A stretch of DNA of 36,654 nt from Candidatus Aenigmatarchaeota archaeon (GCA_016782405.1 JADHYO010000003.1:1-36654); one strand, 5' to 3'. Positions 18,830 through 26,994 are shown, numbered from the stretch's first letter. Numbers and translations are program-made. Notes: generated from the sequence alone by a model not told the origin.

Positions 18830-19402
18830 ATGGAAAAAGTAATGCTCCTGCTTTCCGGGGGGATTGACTCCCCTGTTGCAGGGTGGTTGCTCGGAAAGGA
18901 GCGGGAAGTGATGGCAGTGCACTTCTCCATGGAGCCGCTCACTGATAATGAGCCTGAGGAGAAATCCAGGAAGCTCGCGGAGAATCTTGGTTTCAAGCCA
19001 TTTGTTGTGGAGAATATCGCCAAGGAGTTGAAAGACATTGCAGAGAAGTGTAACAGGAGGTTTTATTTTGTCCTAATGAAACGGGAGATGTTCAGGAGGG
19101 CTGAAAGGCTTGCCAAGGAACAGGGATGCGACTTTATTGCAACTGGGGAGAGCCTTGGGCAGGTCTCGTCCCAGACACTGGAGAATTTGGCTGCAATAGA
19201 CGCTGCTGTTGAAATCCCTGTGCTAAGGCCGCTGATTGGGATGGACAAGCAGGATATTGTGAGGATTGCTGAGAAGGTAGGGAGCTTCCAGATTTCCTGT
19301 GGGAAGGAAGTTTGTGATGTGCTTGGGCCTGAAAAGCCTGCCACCAGGGCTAGGCTTGATGATATTCTAGAGCAAGAGCAGCTGCTCAAAAAAGCTTTAT
19401 AA
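18830..19402 (+). CDS. ThiI-type PP-loop sulfurtransferase/ATPase domain, stand-alone
   Basis: LLLSGGIDSPVAGWLLGKERE, FIATGESLGQVSSQTLENLAAID, GSFQISCGKEVCDVLGP match the C-terminal part of ThiI; there is no THUMP domain. Confidence 0.85.
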   Translation: MEKVMLLLSGGIDSPVAGWLLGKEREVMAVHFSMEPLTDNEPEEKSRKLAENLGFKPFVVENIAKELKDIAEKCNRRFYFVLMKREMFRRAERLAKEQGCDFIATGESLGQVSSQTLENLAAIDAAVEIPVLRPLIGMDKQDIVRIAEKVGSFQISCGKEVCDVLGPEKPATRARLDDILEQEQLLKKAL

Positions 19403-19434
19403 AGCGATATATTAACTATTTTTCAGTGACTAAT

Positions 19435-20238
19435 ATGTCCAGAGAAGGAATGATCTTTGCAGGGGCTAGTGCAATAAAAAATAGACATAGGAGGAGCCCT
19501 GACAGTTTTTTCTTTGATGAAATACCACATCTCAACTGGTACGACAATCTTGAACCACCATTGGGAGAAGCGTTTAGGCGAACAGCCCCATTGGCAGATG
19601 AAAGTGAAATGGTCGTGTATGTGTTTTCTGATGTAAGGGGATTCTTTGAGAGAACTGAATATGGTTGCTATCCGCGAGGGGGTCCGCGTAACCCTCTTTG
19701 GTGCAACCTGGAAGGAGAGGTGTATACAGAGGTGGACCTTGACATGCTTATTGCTGACTATGCGGAAGGTGACCGCGGACTTAGGAAGAAGGCAATAGAC
19801 TACCGAATGATGCTGAGGAGACCTGAGTGTGTTTTTGAGGAGATTACCTCAGACCCAAACCTGCGCACTGTGGCTTCGTATTTCAGTTATAGGCTGGCTT
19901 TAGGACAAAACATCCTTGAGCCCACGCATGGGGAGTTCCTGAAAAGGGTTCATGAAGAGGCAGGAGTTTCTCTAGAGGAGGCAGAGCGCTGCTTCAACTG
20001 GCTGCGAGACCATAAGATACTTTCGCCGATTATGTCAGCGGGGAGCACAGTGAGTTTTTTCATGGATCCGGAACTTGACACGCCCCTAATGAAAGGGGCC
20101 AAGAATCTCTACATAGACCATCCTCCTAAGAAATTTTTAGAGCGAAGGGATATGGAATGGGAGAGGTTTAAAGAAAAGCATCCTGAGATTTTAAAGGAAA
20201 TAGAGGAGTATTGGGAGAAATTCAAAGAAACATCCTGA
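19435..20238 (+). CDS. Hypothetical protein
   Basis: Long ORF with coherent composition; possible winged-helix-like region near VSLEEAERCFNWLRDHKIL. Confidence 0.55.
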   Translation: MSREGMIFAGASAIKNRHRRSPDSFFFDEIPHLNWYDNLEPPLGEAFRRTAPLADESEMVVYVFSDVRGFFERTEYGCYPRGGPRNPLWCNLEGEVYTEVDLDMLIADYAEGDRGLRKKAIDYRMMLRRPECVFEEITSDPNLRTVASYFSYRLALGQNILEPTHGEFLKRVHEEAGVSLEEAERCFNWLRDHKILSPIMSAGSTVSFFMDPELDTPLMKGAKNLYIDHPPKKFLERRDMEWERFKEKHPEILKEIEEYWEKFKETS

Positions 20239-20278
20239 GCTCTAAATGGTTAAATAAAAAAGAGAAAAAAAGAAAAAA

Positions 20279-21349
20279 TTAAGCTGTTTCTGTGGGAGTT
20301 GTCTCGACTGTAGATGCTTTTATTATCTCTATCAGCTCTATGTCAAAGGTTAGGGTTTTACCTGCGAGTTCGTGGTTGAAGTCTATTGTAATGAATTCAC
20401 TGCCAACCTCTGTGATGATTGCGTAGCCGTATGCTGTTGGGACATAGACACCTACACTGGGGTTTGATGTTATTATAATTTCTGTGTCGGTCACTTTGAT
20501 GTCAGCTGTTCCGACCCCGGTGTCAATTTTTCCCTCTACTGGGTTGTGCCTGATTGCTGCCTGGTCTCCTGCGATCTCAAGGACCAAGCTGCTCCACTGT
20601 GTTCCTGGGAACTGGTAGCTCTTTCCTTTCTCAACCTCAGCTACAATAATCACTGAAGTGTCTGTTATGCTGTTCACCCTGTATTCTACTGTGGAGTTTG
20701 GTATTGAGACAACCTCTCCAACGCTCTTCATGCCAAAGATTGGTAGAAACTGGTCAGAAGGCATTTCTGTTTTAAGTGATATTACCTCTGTCCTGTTCAT
20801 ACGCTGCTCCCTTGGGATTTCAGTTATTAGTTCAGGGTCAGATGGACCATAGGCTTTTTCTGGGGGAATTGTCACTGTCTTCTTTTCCCCTTCTTTCATT
20901 CCTAAAACAGCCTCGTCAAACCCTTCAATTACTTGCGCCCCTTCAACTGTAAACTCCAGAAGCGGGTGAGAATCTCTCACAATACCAGCCTCCTTAGCAA
21001 CTGAGGCAACGTTGGTGTCAAACACATCCCCGGATTCTAGCTTTCCCACGTAGCGAACCTTGACAAGATCACCACTCTCTGCGATTTCTCCACTTTCAGA
21101 CGGAGTGGTTTCTGCGGGTTCTGTTGGTGCGGTTACCATCCCTGTTAATGGTGCTCCGAAAATGAGGAATCCTGCTGCAAATGCAGCAATAATGATTACC
21201 ACAGCAGCAATATAGACTGTTTTTCTGCCCTTTTTTTCAGTGGGTCTCACAACTGTTTTCCATTCCTCCCTTTCAGCTGGCTTTTCTTGTGGTTTATCTG
21301 TCGTAGGCTCTTTGTTTTCAGAATTTTCAGACGGTGTTTTCTTTTCCAT
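20279..21349 (-). CDS. FKBP-type peptidyl-prolyl isomerase (SlyD-like, membrane anchored)
   Basis: GDLVKVRYVGKLESGDVFDTN...PLLEFTVEGAQVIEGFDEAVLGMKEGEKKTVTIPPEKAYGPSDPEL...DFNHELAGKTLTFDIELIEI; TM near the N-terminus. Confidence 0.92.
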   Translation of the reverse strand: MEKKTPSENSENKEPTTDKPQEKPAEREEWKTVVRPTEKKGRKTVYIAAVVIIIAAFAAGFLIFGAPLTGMVTAPTEPAETTPSESGEIAESGDLVKVRYVGKLESGDVFDTNVASVAKEAGIVRDSHPLLEFTVEGAQVIEGFDEAVLGMKEGEKKTVTIPPEKAYGPSDPELITEIPREQRMNRTEVISLKTEMPSDQFLPIFGMKSVGEVVSIPNSTVEYRVNSITDTSVIIVAEVEKGKSYQFPGTQWSSLVLEIAGDQAAIRHNPVEGKIDTGVGTADIKVTDTEIIITSNPSVGVYVPTAYGYAIITEVGSEFITIDFNHELAGKTLTFDIELIEIIKASTVETTPTETA

Positions 21350-21440
21350 TGCTAAACATTGGGATAAAGGATTTAAATGTTTATCCTCTCAGCGGATAGC
21401 CGAAATACTTTCTGGATTGAGCTTTTGTGGGGCAGAAACC

Positions 21441-21450
21441 TTTAAAAACC
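21441..21450 (+). promoter_or_regulatory. TATA-like element upstream of the exosome operon
   Basis: gaaacctttaaaaacc about 115 bp upstream of the rrp4 ATG. Confidence 0.4.
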
Positions 21451-21495
21451 CGTTTTTCTAATATTTTTCAAAAGAGAAAAGAACAAAAAAATCGC

Positions 21496-21529
21496 GGGGT
21501 TCCTTTTTTCTCTTGTACCGGGAAACCCC
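21496..21529 (+). promoter_or_regulatory. Leader hairpin upstream of the exosome operon
   Basis: ggggttcc / ggg-a-aacccc arms between the TATA-like element and the rrp4 start. Confidence 0.35.
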
Positions 21530-21563
21530 ACATATTATCGGTCGGTAAGATTACGGAGAGCAA

Positions 21564-22298
21564 ATGAGTGAATTACTGAAGAATGAAAGGGAAATTGTTG
21601 TCCCAGGAGAAGAAATAGTCAAATCCATGGAGTTTGTTCCAGGGAGGAACTGCTTCCGTGAAGGTGAGACAATTATGGCTAAAAAAGTGGGGCTGGTTAG
21701 TGTTGACCATAGGGTGATATCTGTTGTTCCGCTGAACTCACCATATATCCCCAGGGAAGGAGATATGGTCATAGGGGAGGTGGTGAGCATCCAGAACAAT
21801 GGTTGGGTGGTCTTGATTGATGCTCCGCATGACGCTTTCCTGCCATTGGCAGGGGTTAGGGAATATATTGATCCCAGGAAGGTTCCGCTATCAAAGTTCT
21901 ATAGTGTTGGTGATATAATTTATGCAAAGGTTTCAGCTACCCAGGGCAGGTCCATATATCTCTCTATGCAGGACATTAAGGCTAAGAAGTTCCGCGGCGG
22001 GAGGATTGTGAAAATTAATCCTGCCAAGGTTCCAAGGCTTATAGGAAAGAAGGGATCAATGATTTCACTTATTAAGGAAAGGACTGGCTGCAGGATTCAT
22101 GTGGGCCAGAATGGAAAGGTATGGCTTGAAGGTCAGGATGCAGAGTCTTGCATCAAGGCATTTGGGGTTATTGAAAAGGAATCTGCGAGTGAAGGGCTGA
22201 CAGAGAAGATAGGAAAGCTTCTTGGCGGTGCAGTGAAGAAGGAGCCAATAACGGATGAAGCGCTGAAAGAACCTGAAAAGGAGGAGGCGAAAGTATGA
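21564..22298 (+). CDS. rrp4: Exosome complex RNA-binding protein Rrp4
   Basis: S1 domain (GDMVIGEVVSIQNNGWVVLIDAPHDAFLPL) and KH domain (PRLIGKKGSMISLIKERTGCRIHVGQNGKVWLEG); followed by rrp41. Confidence 0.95.
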   Translation: MSELLKNEREIVVPGEEIVKSMEFVPGRNCFREGETIMAKKVGLVSVDHRVISVVPLNSPYIPREGDMVIGEVVSIQNNGWVVLIDAPHDAFLPLAGVREYIDPRKVPLSKFYSVGDIIYAKVSATQGRSIYLSMQDIKAKKFRGGRIVKINPAKVPRLIGKKGSMISLIKERTGCRIHVGQNGKVWLEGQDAESCIKAFGVIEKESASEGLTEKIGKLLGGAVKKEPITDEALKEPEKEEAKV

Positions 22299-22975
22299 AG
22301 CGCGAGGATGGAAGAGCAGTAGATGAGTACAGGCCATTGGAGATAAAGGTGGGAATTATTCCAAATGCGAATGGTTCTGCAATGGTTAAAATGGGGAAAA
22401 CTGTTGCAATTGCTGGGGTTTATGGTCCGGTTGAATTTCTACCAAAGCACAAACAACTATCAGACAGGGCAGTGCTTCGTTGTATATACACAATGGCACC
22501 GTTTTCAACTGAGGACAGGGTAAGACCTGGTCCATCGAGGAGAAGTACTGAAATCTCCATGGTAACAGCTAACGCCCTATCTCCAGTTGTTTTCTTGGAG
22601 GAGTTCCCAACCTCAGTGATTAATGTTTTCATTAACATTATCCAGGCAAATGCTGGGACAAGAACAGCAGGTATTAATGCTGCTTCAGTTGCATTAGCAG
22701 ATGCAGGCATTCCCATGAGGGATTTAGTGGCTTCTATTGCTGCAGGAAAGATTGGTGATGAGTATGTGCTTGACCTTGCTGGTAAGGAAGAGGAAGCCAC
22801 AAAGGCTGATATTCCAATAGCTTACAGTCCCAGGGCAAAGCAGATAACACTTCTGCAGATGGATGGGGATCTCCCCCCCGCAGATGTAAAGAAGGTTATT
22901 GAGTTGAATATTAAAGCTTGTGAAAAGATTTATGAGACCCAGAAAACAGCTCTTAAAGAGAGGTGGAAAAAATGA
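22295..22975 (+). CDS. rrp41: Exosome complex exonuclease Rrp41
   Basis: REDGRAVDEYRPLEIKVGIIPNANGSAMVKMGKTVAIAGVYGP...RPGPSRRSTEIS; overlaps rrp4 by 4 nt. Confidence 0.96.
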   Translation: MKREDGRAVDEYRPLEIKVGIIPNANGSAMVKMGKTVAIAGVYGPVEFLPKHKQLSDRAVLRCIYTMAPFSTEDRVRPGPSRRSTEISMVTANALSPVVFLEEFPTSVINVFINIIQANAGTRTAGINAASVALADAGIPMRDLVASIAAGKIGDEYVLDLAGKEEEATKADIPIAYSPRAKQITLLQMDGDLPPADVKKVIELNIKACEKIYETQKTALKERWKK

Positions 22976-23733
22976 ACATACAAAAAGAGTTTATCCTGAG
23001 ATGTGTAGAAGAAGGCAAACGGGCTGATGGTAGGGGATTGGAGGACTTCAGGAAGGTTGAGATTGAACATAACCCAATAGAGAATGCTGAAGGCTCTGCA
23101 AGGGTTAAAATAGGGGAAACTGATGTTATAGTTGGGGTGAAGCTTGGGACTGGGGAGCCGTTCCCAGACAAGCCTGATGACGGGGTTTTGATTGTTACTG
23201 CTGAGCTTTCACCAATAGCCTCACCTAAATTTGAGCCTGGACCTCCGAGAGAAGGGGCAATAGAACTTGCCAGGGTTGTGGACCGTGGTATCCGAGAGTC
23301 GGGGTCAATAGACACCAAGAAGCTCTGCATTACCCCGAAGGAGAAGGTGTGGTGTGTGTTTGTTGATGTTCAAATCATTAATCACGGCGGCAACCTTATT
23401 GACGCCTACTCACTTGCCGCACTGACTGCTTTGATGAACACTAAGATGCCTGAGTATGACGGGGAGAAGATTGATTATTCCAAGAAGACAAAGCCCTTCC
23501 CACTTAAGGACAAGCCTATTGCTGTAACTGTGTGCAAGCTGGGCAACTCTCTTGTGGTTGACCCCAGTCTGGAGGAAGAGGAACATATCGAAGCAAGGTT
23601 GACAGTAACCACAAAAGAGAATGGGAATGTTGCTGCTTTGCAAAAAGGTGGTGGCCCGCTCAGTCTTGAGGAGATCGAAAAGGCTATTGCCCTGTCTGTT
23701 AAGAAGGGGAAAGAGCTGCGTTCGCTCCTTTAG
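22972..23733 (+). CDS. rrp42: Exosome complex component Rrp42
   Basis: EEGKRADGRGLEDFRKVEIEHNPIENAEGSARVKIGETDVIVGVKLG...SIDTKKLCI; overlaps rrp41 by 4 nt. Confidence 0.96.
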   Translation: MNIQKEFILRCVEEGKRADGRGLEDFRKVEIEHNPIENAEGSARVKIGETDVIVGVKLGTGEPFPDKPDDGVLIVTAELSPIASPKFEPGPPREGAIELARVVDRGIRESGSIDTKKLCITPKEKVWCVFVDVQIINHGGNLIDAYSLAALTALMNTKMPEYDGEKIDYSKKTKPFPLKDKPIAVTVCKLGNSLVVDPSLEEEEHIEARLTVTTKENGNVAALQKGGGPLSLEEIEKAIALSVKKGKELRSLL

Positions 23734-23734
23734 T

Positions 23735-23938
23735 ATGGCTACGAAAAAAGTTGGGATAACAGGGAAATACGGTCCGCGTTATGGAAGGGTTATCAGAGAA
23801 AAGGTTGCAAAGGTAACCAAAAAGAAAAAACATTCCTGCCCACACTGCAAGCGGCCATCCCTTAAAAGAGAGGCAGCGGGGATTTGGCTATGCAAAAAGT
23901 GCGGACTGAAAATAGCTGGAAAGGCTTATAAACCTTGA
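23735..23938 (+). CDS. rpl37ae: 50S ribosomal protein L37Ae (eL43)
   Basis: MATKKVGITGKYGPRYGRVIREKV...CPHCKRPSLKREAAGIWLCKKCGLKIAGKAYKP; ATG at 23735 (the supplied ORF over-extends upstream). Confidence 0.95.
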   Translation: MATKKVGITGKYGPRYGRVIREKVAKVTKKKKHSCPHCKRPSLKREAAGIWLCKKCGLKIAGKAYKP

Positions 23939-23972
23939 TTGAGAATGTATATGTATCGCGCTTCAGGTGAAT

Positions 23973-24110
23973 ATGTATAAATGCATTGACTGCGGAAGGG
24001 AAGTTGAGCTTGACTTAAAAGGCACGATGAAAATCCAGTGCTCATATTGCGGTTACAGGATTCTGAAGAAGCTTCGCCCCAATGTGACGAAAAGGGTGAT
24101 TGCGAGGTAA
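23973..24110 (+). CDS. rpoP: DNA-directed RNA polymerase subunit P (Rpb12/RpoP)
   Basis: Hand translation of a 45-aa ORF below the track cutoff: MYKCIDCGREVELDLKGTMKIQCSYCGYRILKKLRPNVTKRVIAR*; expected between L37Ae and prefoldin. Confidence 0.93.
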   Translation: MYKCIDCGREVELDLKGTMKIQCSYCGYRILKKLRPNVTKRVIAR

Positions 24111-24112
24111 TT

Positions 24113-24445
24113 ATGACAGCAAATCAACAGCAGCAACTTATTGGACAGGCTCAGCTTTACCAGCAGCAGATGCAGGGAATTCTTGCCCATAAAGAGGCTT
24201 TGAACATGCAGCTTGTTGAGATTGACAACGCCCTGGAGGAGATTGAGAAGTCAAAATCTGGGGAGGTTTACAAGATTTCAGGTCCATTACTTATCAAGGC
24301 TGAAAAAACTGCAGTTGAGAAGGAGCTGAAGGAAAAGAGGGAGCTTATTGATGTTAAGGCTAAAACAATGGAGAAAAGTGAGCATAAAATAAAGGCAAAG
24401 GTTGATGAACTTCGGGAGCAGCTAGCGAAAACAGGCGGCAGCTAA
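24113..24445 (+). CDS. pfdB: Prefoldin subunit beta
   Basis: Coiled-coil prefoldin pattern NQQQQLIGQAQLYQQQMQGILAHKEALNMQLVEIDNALEEIEK...VYKISGPLLIKAEK; ATG at 24113. Confidence 0.92.
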   Translation: MTANQQQQLIGQAQLYQQQMQGILAHKEALNMQLVEIDNALEEIEKSKSGEVYKISGPLLIKAEKTAVEKELKEKRELIDVKAKTMEKSEHKIKAKVDELREQLAKTGGS

Positions 24446-24464
24446 CATTTTGAGGGAGGGTCTT

Positions 24465-24713
24465 ATGGAAAAAAGCGGCGTTATTGCGCTTATAGAAGGT
24501 TTGATTGAAGATCGTGGGGTTCCGCAAAGGATAAAGAGCACACTCGAGGAATCACTGGAGATGTTGAACAGTGGCAGTTCACCTAATGAGAAAATATCAC
24601 ACATAATTTCTGTTTTGGACGATGCTTCTTCTAATCCCAACCTTTCCATGGGCGCTAGGACTCATATTTGGAATATTGTTTCCTCATTGGAAGGGGAGAT
24701 GGCAAAGAAATGA
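24465..24713 (+). CDS. UPF0147 family protein
   Basis: VIALIEGLIEDRGVPQRIKSTLEESLEMLNS...ISVLDDASSNPNLSMGARTHIWNIVSSLE is typical of archaeal UPF0147, commonly near prefoldin. Confidence 0.85.
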   Translation: MEKSGVIALIEGLIEDRGVPQRIKSTLEESLEMLNSGSSPNEKISHIISVLDDASSNPNLSMGARTHIWNIVSSLEGEMAKK

Positions 24714-24785
24714 TTTTTGAAAAATCACCAAAAGCTTTTAAAACTAACATTCAAAAATCTATTACAGCGTTTTTATGGAGGGAAC

Positions 24786-25127
24786 ATGAGATTCAAGCTT
24801 TTTGGCAATGAAATGGAAGAAGTTGAAGAAGGCGGAGAAGGCTGGGTTGAAGTCAACATGGAGCACGGGACTGCTGCCCCAGGCAGGGTTGGCATTTCTG
24901 TGGAGAAGCTAAACGAGTTTGCTGACACCGAGAGAATTCTTCGCTCAGTGAGAAAGGGGAACATTATCTTCCTCAAAATAAAGGGCCTAAAGGAAAAAGA
25001 CATTGGGGAACTTAAAAGAGCTGTGGAGAAGCTCAAGAAAGCCATTGTAGCGAACAATGGAGACATTGCCGGTGTGGAGCAGGAATGGCTTATTCTCACG
25101 CCAGAATCTGCAAGTGTTGAGCGGTGA
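24786..25127 (+). CDS. sepF: SepF-like cell division protein (archaeal)
   Basis: SVEKLNEFADTERILRSVRKGNIIFLKIKGLKEKDIGELKRAVEKLKKAIVANNGDIAGVEQEWLILTPESASVER. Confidence 0.82.
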   Translation: MRFKLFGNEMEEVEEGGEGWVEVNMEHGTAAPGRVGISVEKLNEFADTERILRSVRKGNIIFLKIKGLKEKDIGELKRAVEKLKKAIVANNGDIAGVEQEWLILTPESASVER

Positions 25128-25131
25128 AACA

Positions 25132-25140
25132 CTTAAAAAT
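25132..25140 (+). promoter_or_regulatory. TATA-like element, candidate promoter of the structured island
   Basis: cacttaaaaattg directly after the sepF stop, about 25-30 bp before the first hairpin-rich sequence. Confidence 0.35.
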
Positions 25141-25159
25141 TGTTTTATTTTACATTAAA

Positions 25160-25640
25160 ACCAGGTGCATGAGCGTAAGCTTTTTATAGCTTAGTGTGAA
25201 GATTAAGGTGATTATGCTTCACTCAACAGTACTTACAGCAAACAATTGAAATTGGTTTGCTAACTAGGGAAGAAAGGACGCCTCTTGAAGGAACCTGGAA
25301 ATGGTTTCCCAAGCGTGCGGCTTTGTCAGCTGAGTCTTTCCCCCTGGACAAACCTGGGAAGACTTTGCTTTCCTGTTGGGTGACTTTTGATTGTCTTTGA
25401 TCCGGGTTGGGTTATGGATATTCCCACCTTCAATATGTCCCTATTAAATCGCAGGAGTGTTCAACTTCTTCGGAAGTTCAATCTGACCCGGATCGCCATT
25501 AAAAGACACAACTTTAGGATAGGACAACTTTGTGGGCTTGGGATATTTGCTTCTTCTCATCTTTAGGATGCCACCTTCCCTTGCCTGTTTATTGGCCCCC
25601 TAGGGCTGGTTTTTTGGGAAGCGGCATTTGCCGCGGAAAG
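25160..25640 (+). ncRNA. Candidate structured RNA/5' leader (multi-hairpin, no known family recognised)
   Basis: Helices seen: taagct/agctta (25176-25193); gtgaag/cttcac (25196-25222); gcaaac..gtttgc (25238-25260); agtctttccc/gggaagact (25333-25364); gatccgggt/acccggatc (25399-25407/25486-25494) enclosing aacttc-TTCG-gaagtt (25463-25478); gcggc-attt-gccgc (25621-25634). Confidence 0.5.
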
Positions 25641-25647
25641 GACTTCA

Positions 25648-26649
25648 ATGCGAAGTTTTATTGTGTTGGTTGTGGCCATGATGTTCATGGTACCCTGGGC
25701 TGATGCTCAGGCTCCGCAACCAAAGCAGGACCGGGTCACCCTGAAAAGCATTACCGGGGCGACTGACCCTCTTGTCTCAACAGCGACTTTCACCTACCAC
25801 ATCAAAATACTCAAGGGCAAGGGGAAGGATGTGCATTTCTTCCCCCCGCCGAACCAGAGGAGAAGTAAGCCGGCAGGGACAGTGACGGGTATTTCCAAGC
25901 TGACCCAAGATAATGATGAAAACATCACCGGATCAGGTCCCCCCCTGAACGGCTGGGTCCCGGTTGGGGGTAAGGTTCAGTTCACGTCTGGAAAGGGGAA
26001 GACAACAACCCGATATGGCATCAACTTTTTGGCCAAGGGCACCACATCCCAGGCCATGGGTCCGGGATTGTATGAGATGACAGTCGATGTTCCCAAGAAG
26101 AAAGGTAAGGGGGGATTCGTAGACCCTCGGGTAGGGATAGGTAGGTGGTATGTGACGTCGGATGGGAAGGGATATGTGAATGCAAAACTCTCCTCCCAGA
26201 ATAACAACGTCATCATGCAGTATGACGGAGAGAAGGACAGAACTCCCATCATCATACCGTTCCTGGAGGACAATATCCAGGCCGTGGTCTCGGCGACGAA
26301 CCACACCCCGGTGGATAAAATCCAGGCCGGTGGGACGCTCACACTCAAGGTCGAGCTGATCGAGGGCAACGTTCCCTACCTGGTAGTGTTCGGCACCAAC
26401 GAGCTGAACCCGGCATCGTGCTTCATCGGTGCCAGCCTCGAGGTGGCGCATGGGCCGCTTTTCATGGCCTCGCTACTGCCCGGCGTGATTCGGGGCGGTT
26501 TGGGGGTTGTGAATGAAGCGGGCGAGGCATTCGCCGAGCTCAACATCCCCAACGCTCTTACAGGGATCACGCTCCACATCCAAACGTTCTTCGTCACCCA
26601 CCAGGGTGGCAATAGCACGTTCCCCATCGAGGTGAACGTGACGAAGTAA
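25648..26649 (+). CDS. Secreted protein of bacterial-like character (unknown function)
   Basis: SD-like ggaaagga 5 nt before ATG, signal peptide MRSFIVLVVAMMFMVPWADAQA, Gly/Pro/Thr-rich beta-type sequence; markedly GC-rich toward the 3' half (40 of 60 bases in 26281-26340). Confidence 0.75.
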   Translation: MRSFIVLVVAMMFMVPWADAQAPQPKQDRVTLKSITGATDPLVSTATFTYHIKILKGKGKDVHFFPPPNQRRSKPAGTVTGISKLTQDNDENITGSGPPLNGWVPVGGKVQFTSGKGKTTTRYGINFLAKGTTSQAMGPGLYEMTVDVPKKKGKGGFVDPRVGIGRWYVTSDGKGYVNAKLSSQNNNVIMQYDGEKDRTPIIIPFLEDNIQAVVSATNHTPVDKIQAGGTLTLKVELIEGNVPYLVVFGTNELNPASCFIGASLEVAHGPLFMASLLPGVIRGGLGVVNEAGEAFAELNIPNALTGITLHIQTFFVTHQGGNSTFPIEVNVTK

Positions 26650-26654
26650 CGAAT

Positions 26655-26736
26655 ACCGGGTTCGGGGTAGTGTCAGGACTTGCGGTTCCTAGTGGTATGT
26701 CCTGATTATTTGCAAACTGCAAATACCCGACCCGGT
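26655..26736 (+). ncRNA. Candidate three-way-junction RNA element
   Basis: P1 accgggttcggggta/tacccgacccggt (26655-26669/26724-26736); P2 tcaggac/gtcctga (26673-26679/26699-26705); P3 tttgca-aac-tgcaaa (26709-26723). Confidence 0.5.
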
Positions 26737-26754
26737 TCTTTTGAATGAAAAGGC

Positions 26755-26843
26755 CGGGGCGGCTGGGAAAAACGAGCTGGGAGTTCGGTTGTTGTTGCCG
26801 ATTTATAGCTCTCACACATTTTCCCTCCTATCAGGCCGCCCCG
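26755..26843 (+). ncRNA. Long interrupted hairpin
   Basis: Nested perfect arms cggggcggc/gccgccccg (26755-26763/26835-26843), gggaaaa/ttttccc (26765-26771/26819-26825), gagct/agctc (26774-26778/26807-26811). Confidence 0.5.
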
Positions 26844-26994
26844 TGTCCTTTGTCGGATAGATTCCCAGTGAAATATTTGGGCTCTGAGCCGTTCATTACC
26901 CAGAGACCCTATGTATAAGCTTAACCCGCTTTATCTGTATTTTGGGTTCGGTTCAGGGCTCTTGAATATACATTGGTTCAGTTTTCTGGGATCG

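Noticed and set aside
25933-26451. 172-aa minus-strand ORF in the island
   Set aside because: Antisense to the signal-peptide ORF; the plus-strand ORF has SD-like site, signal peptide and better composition.
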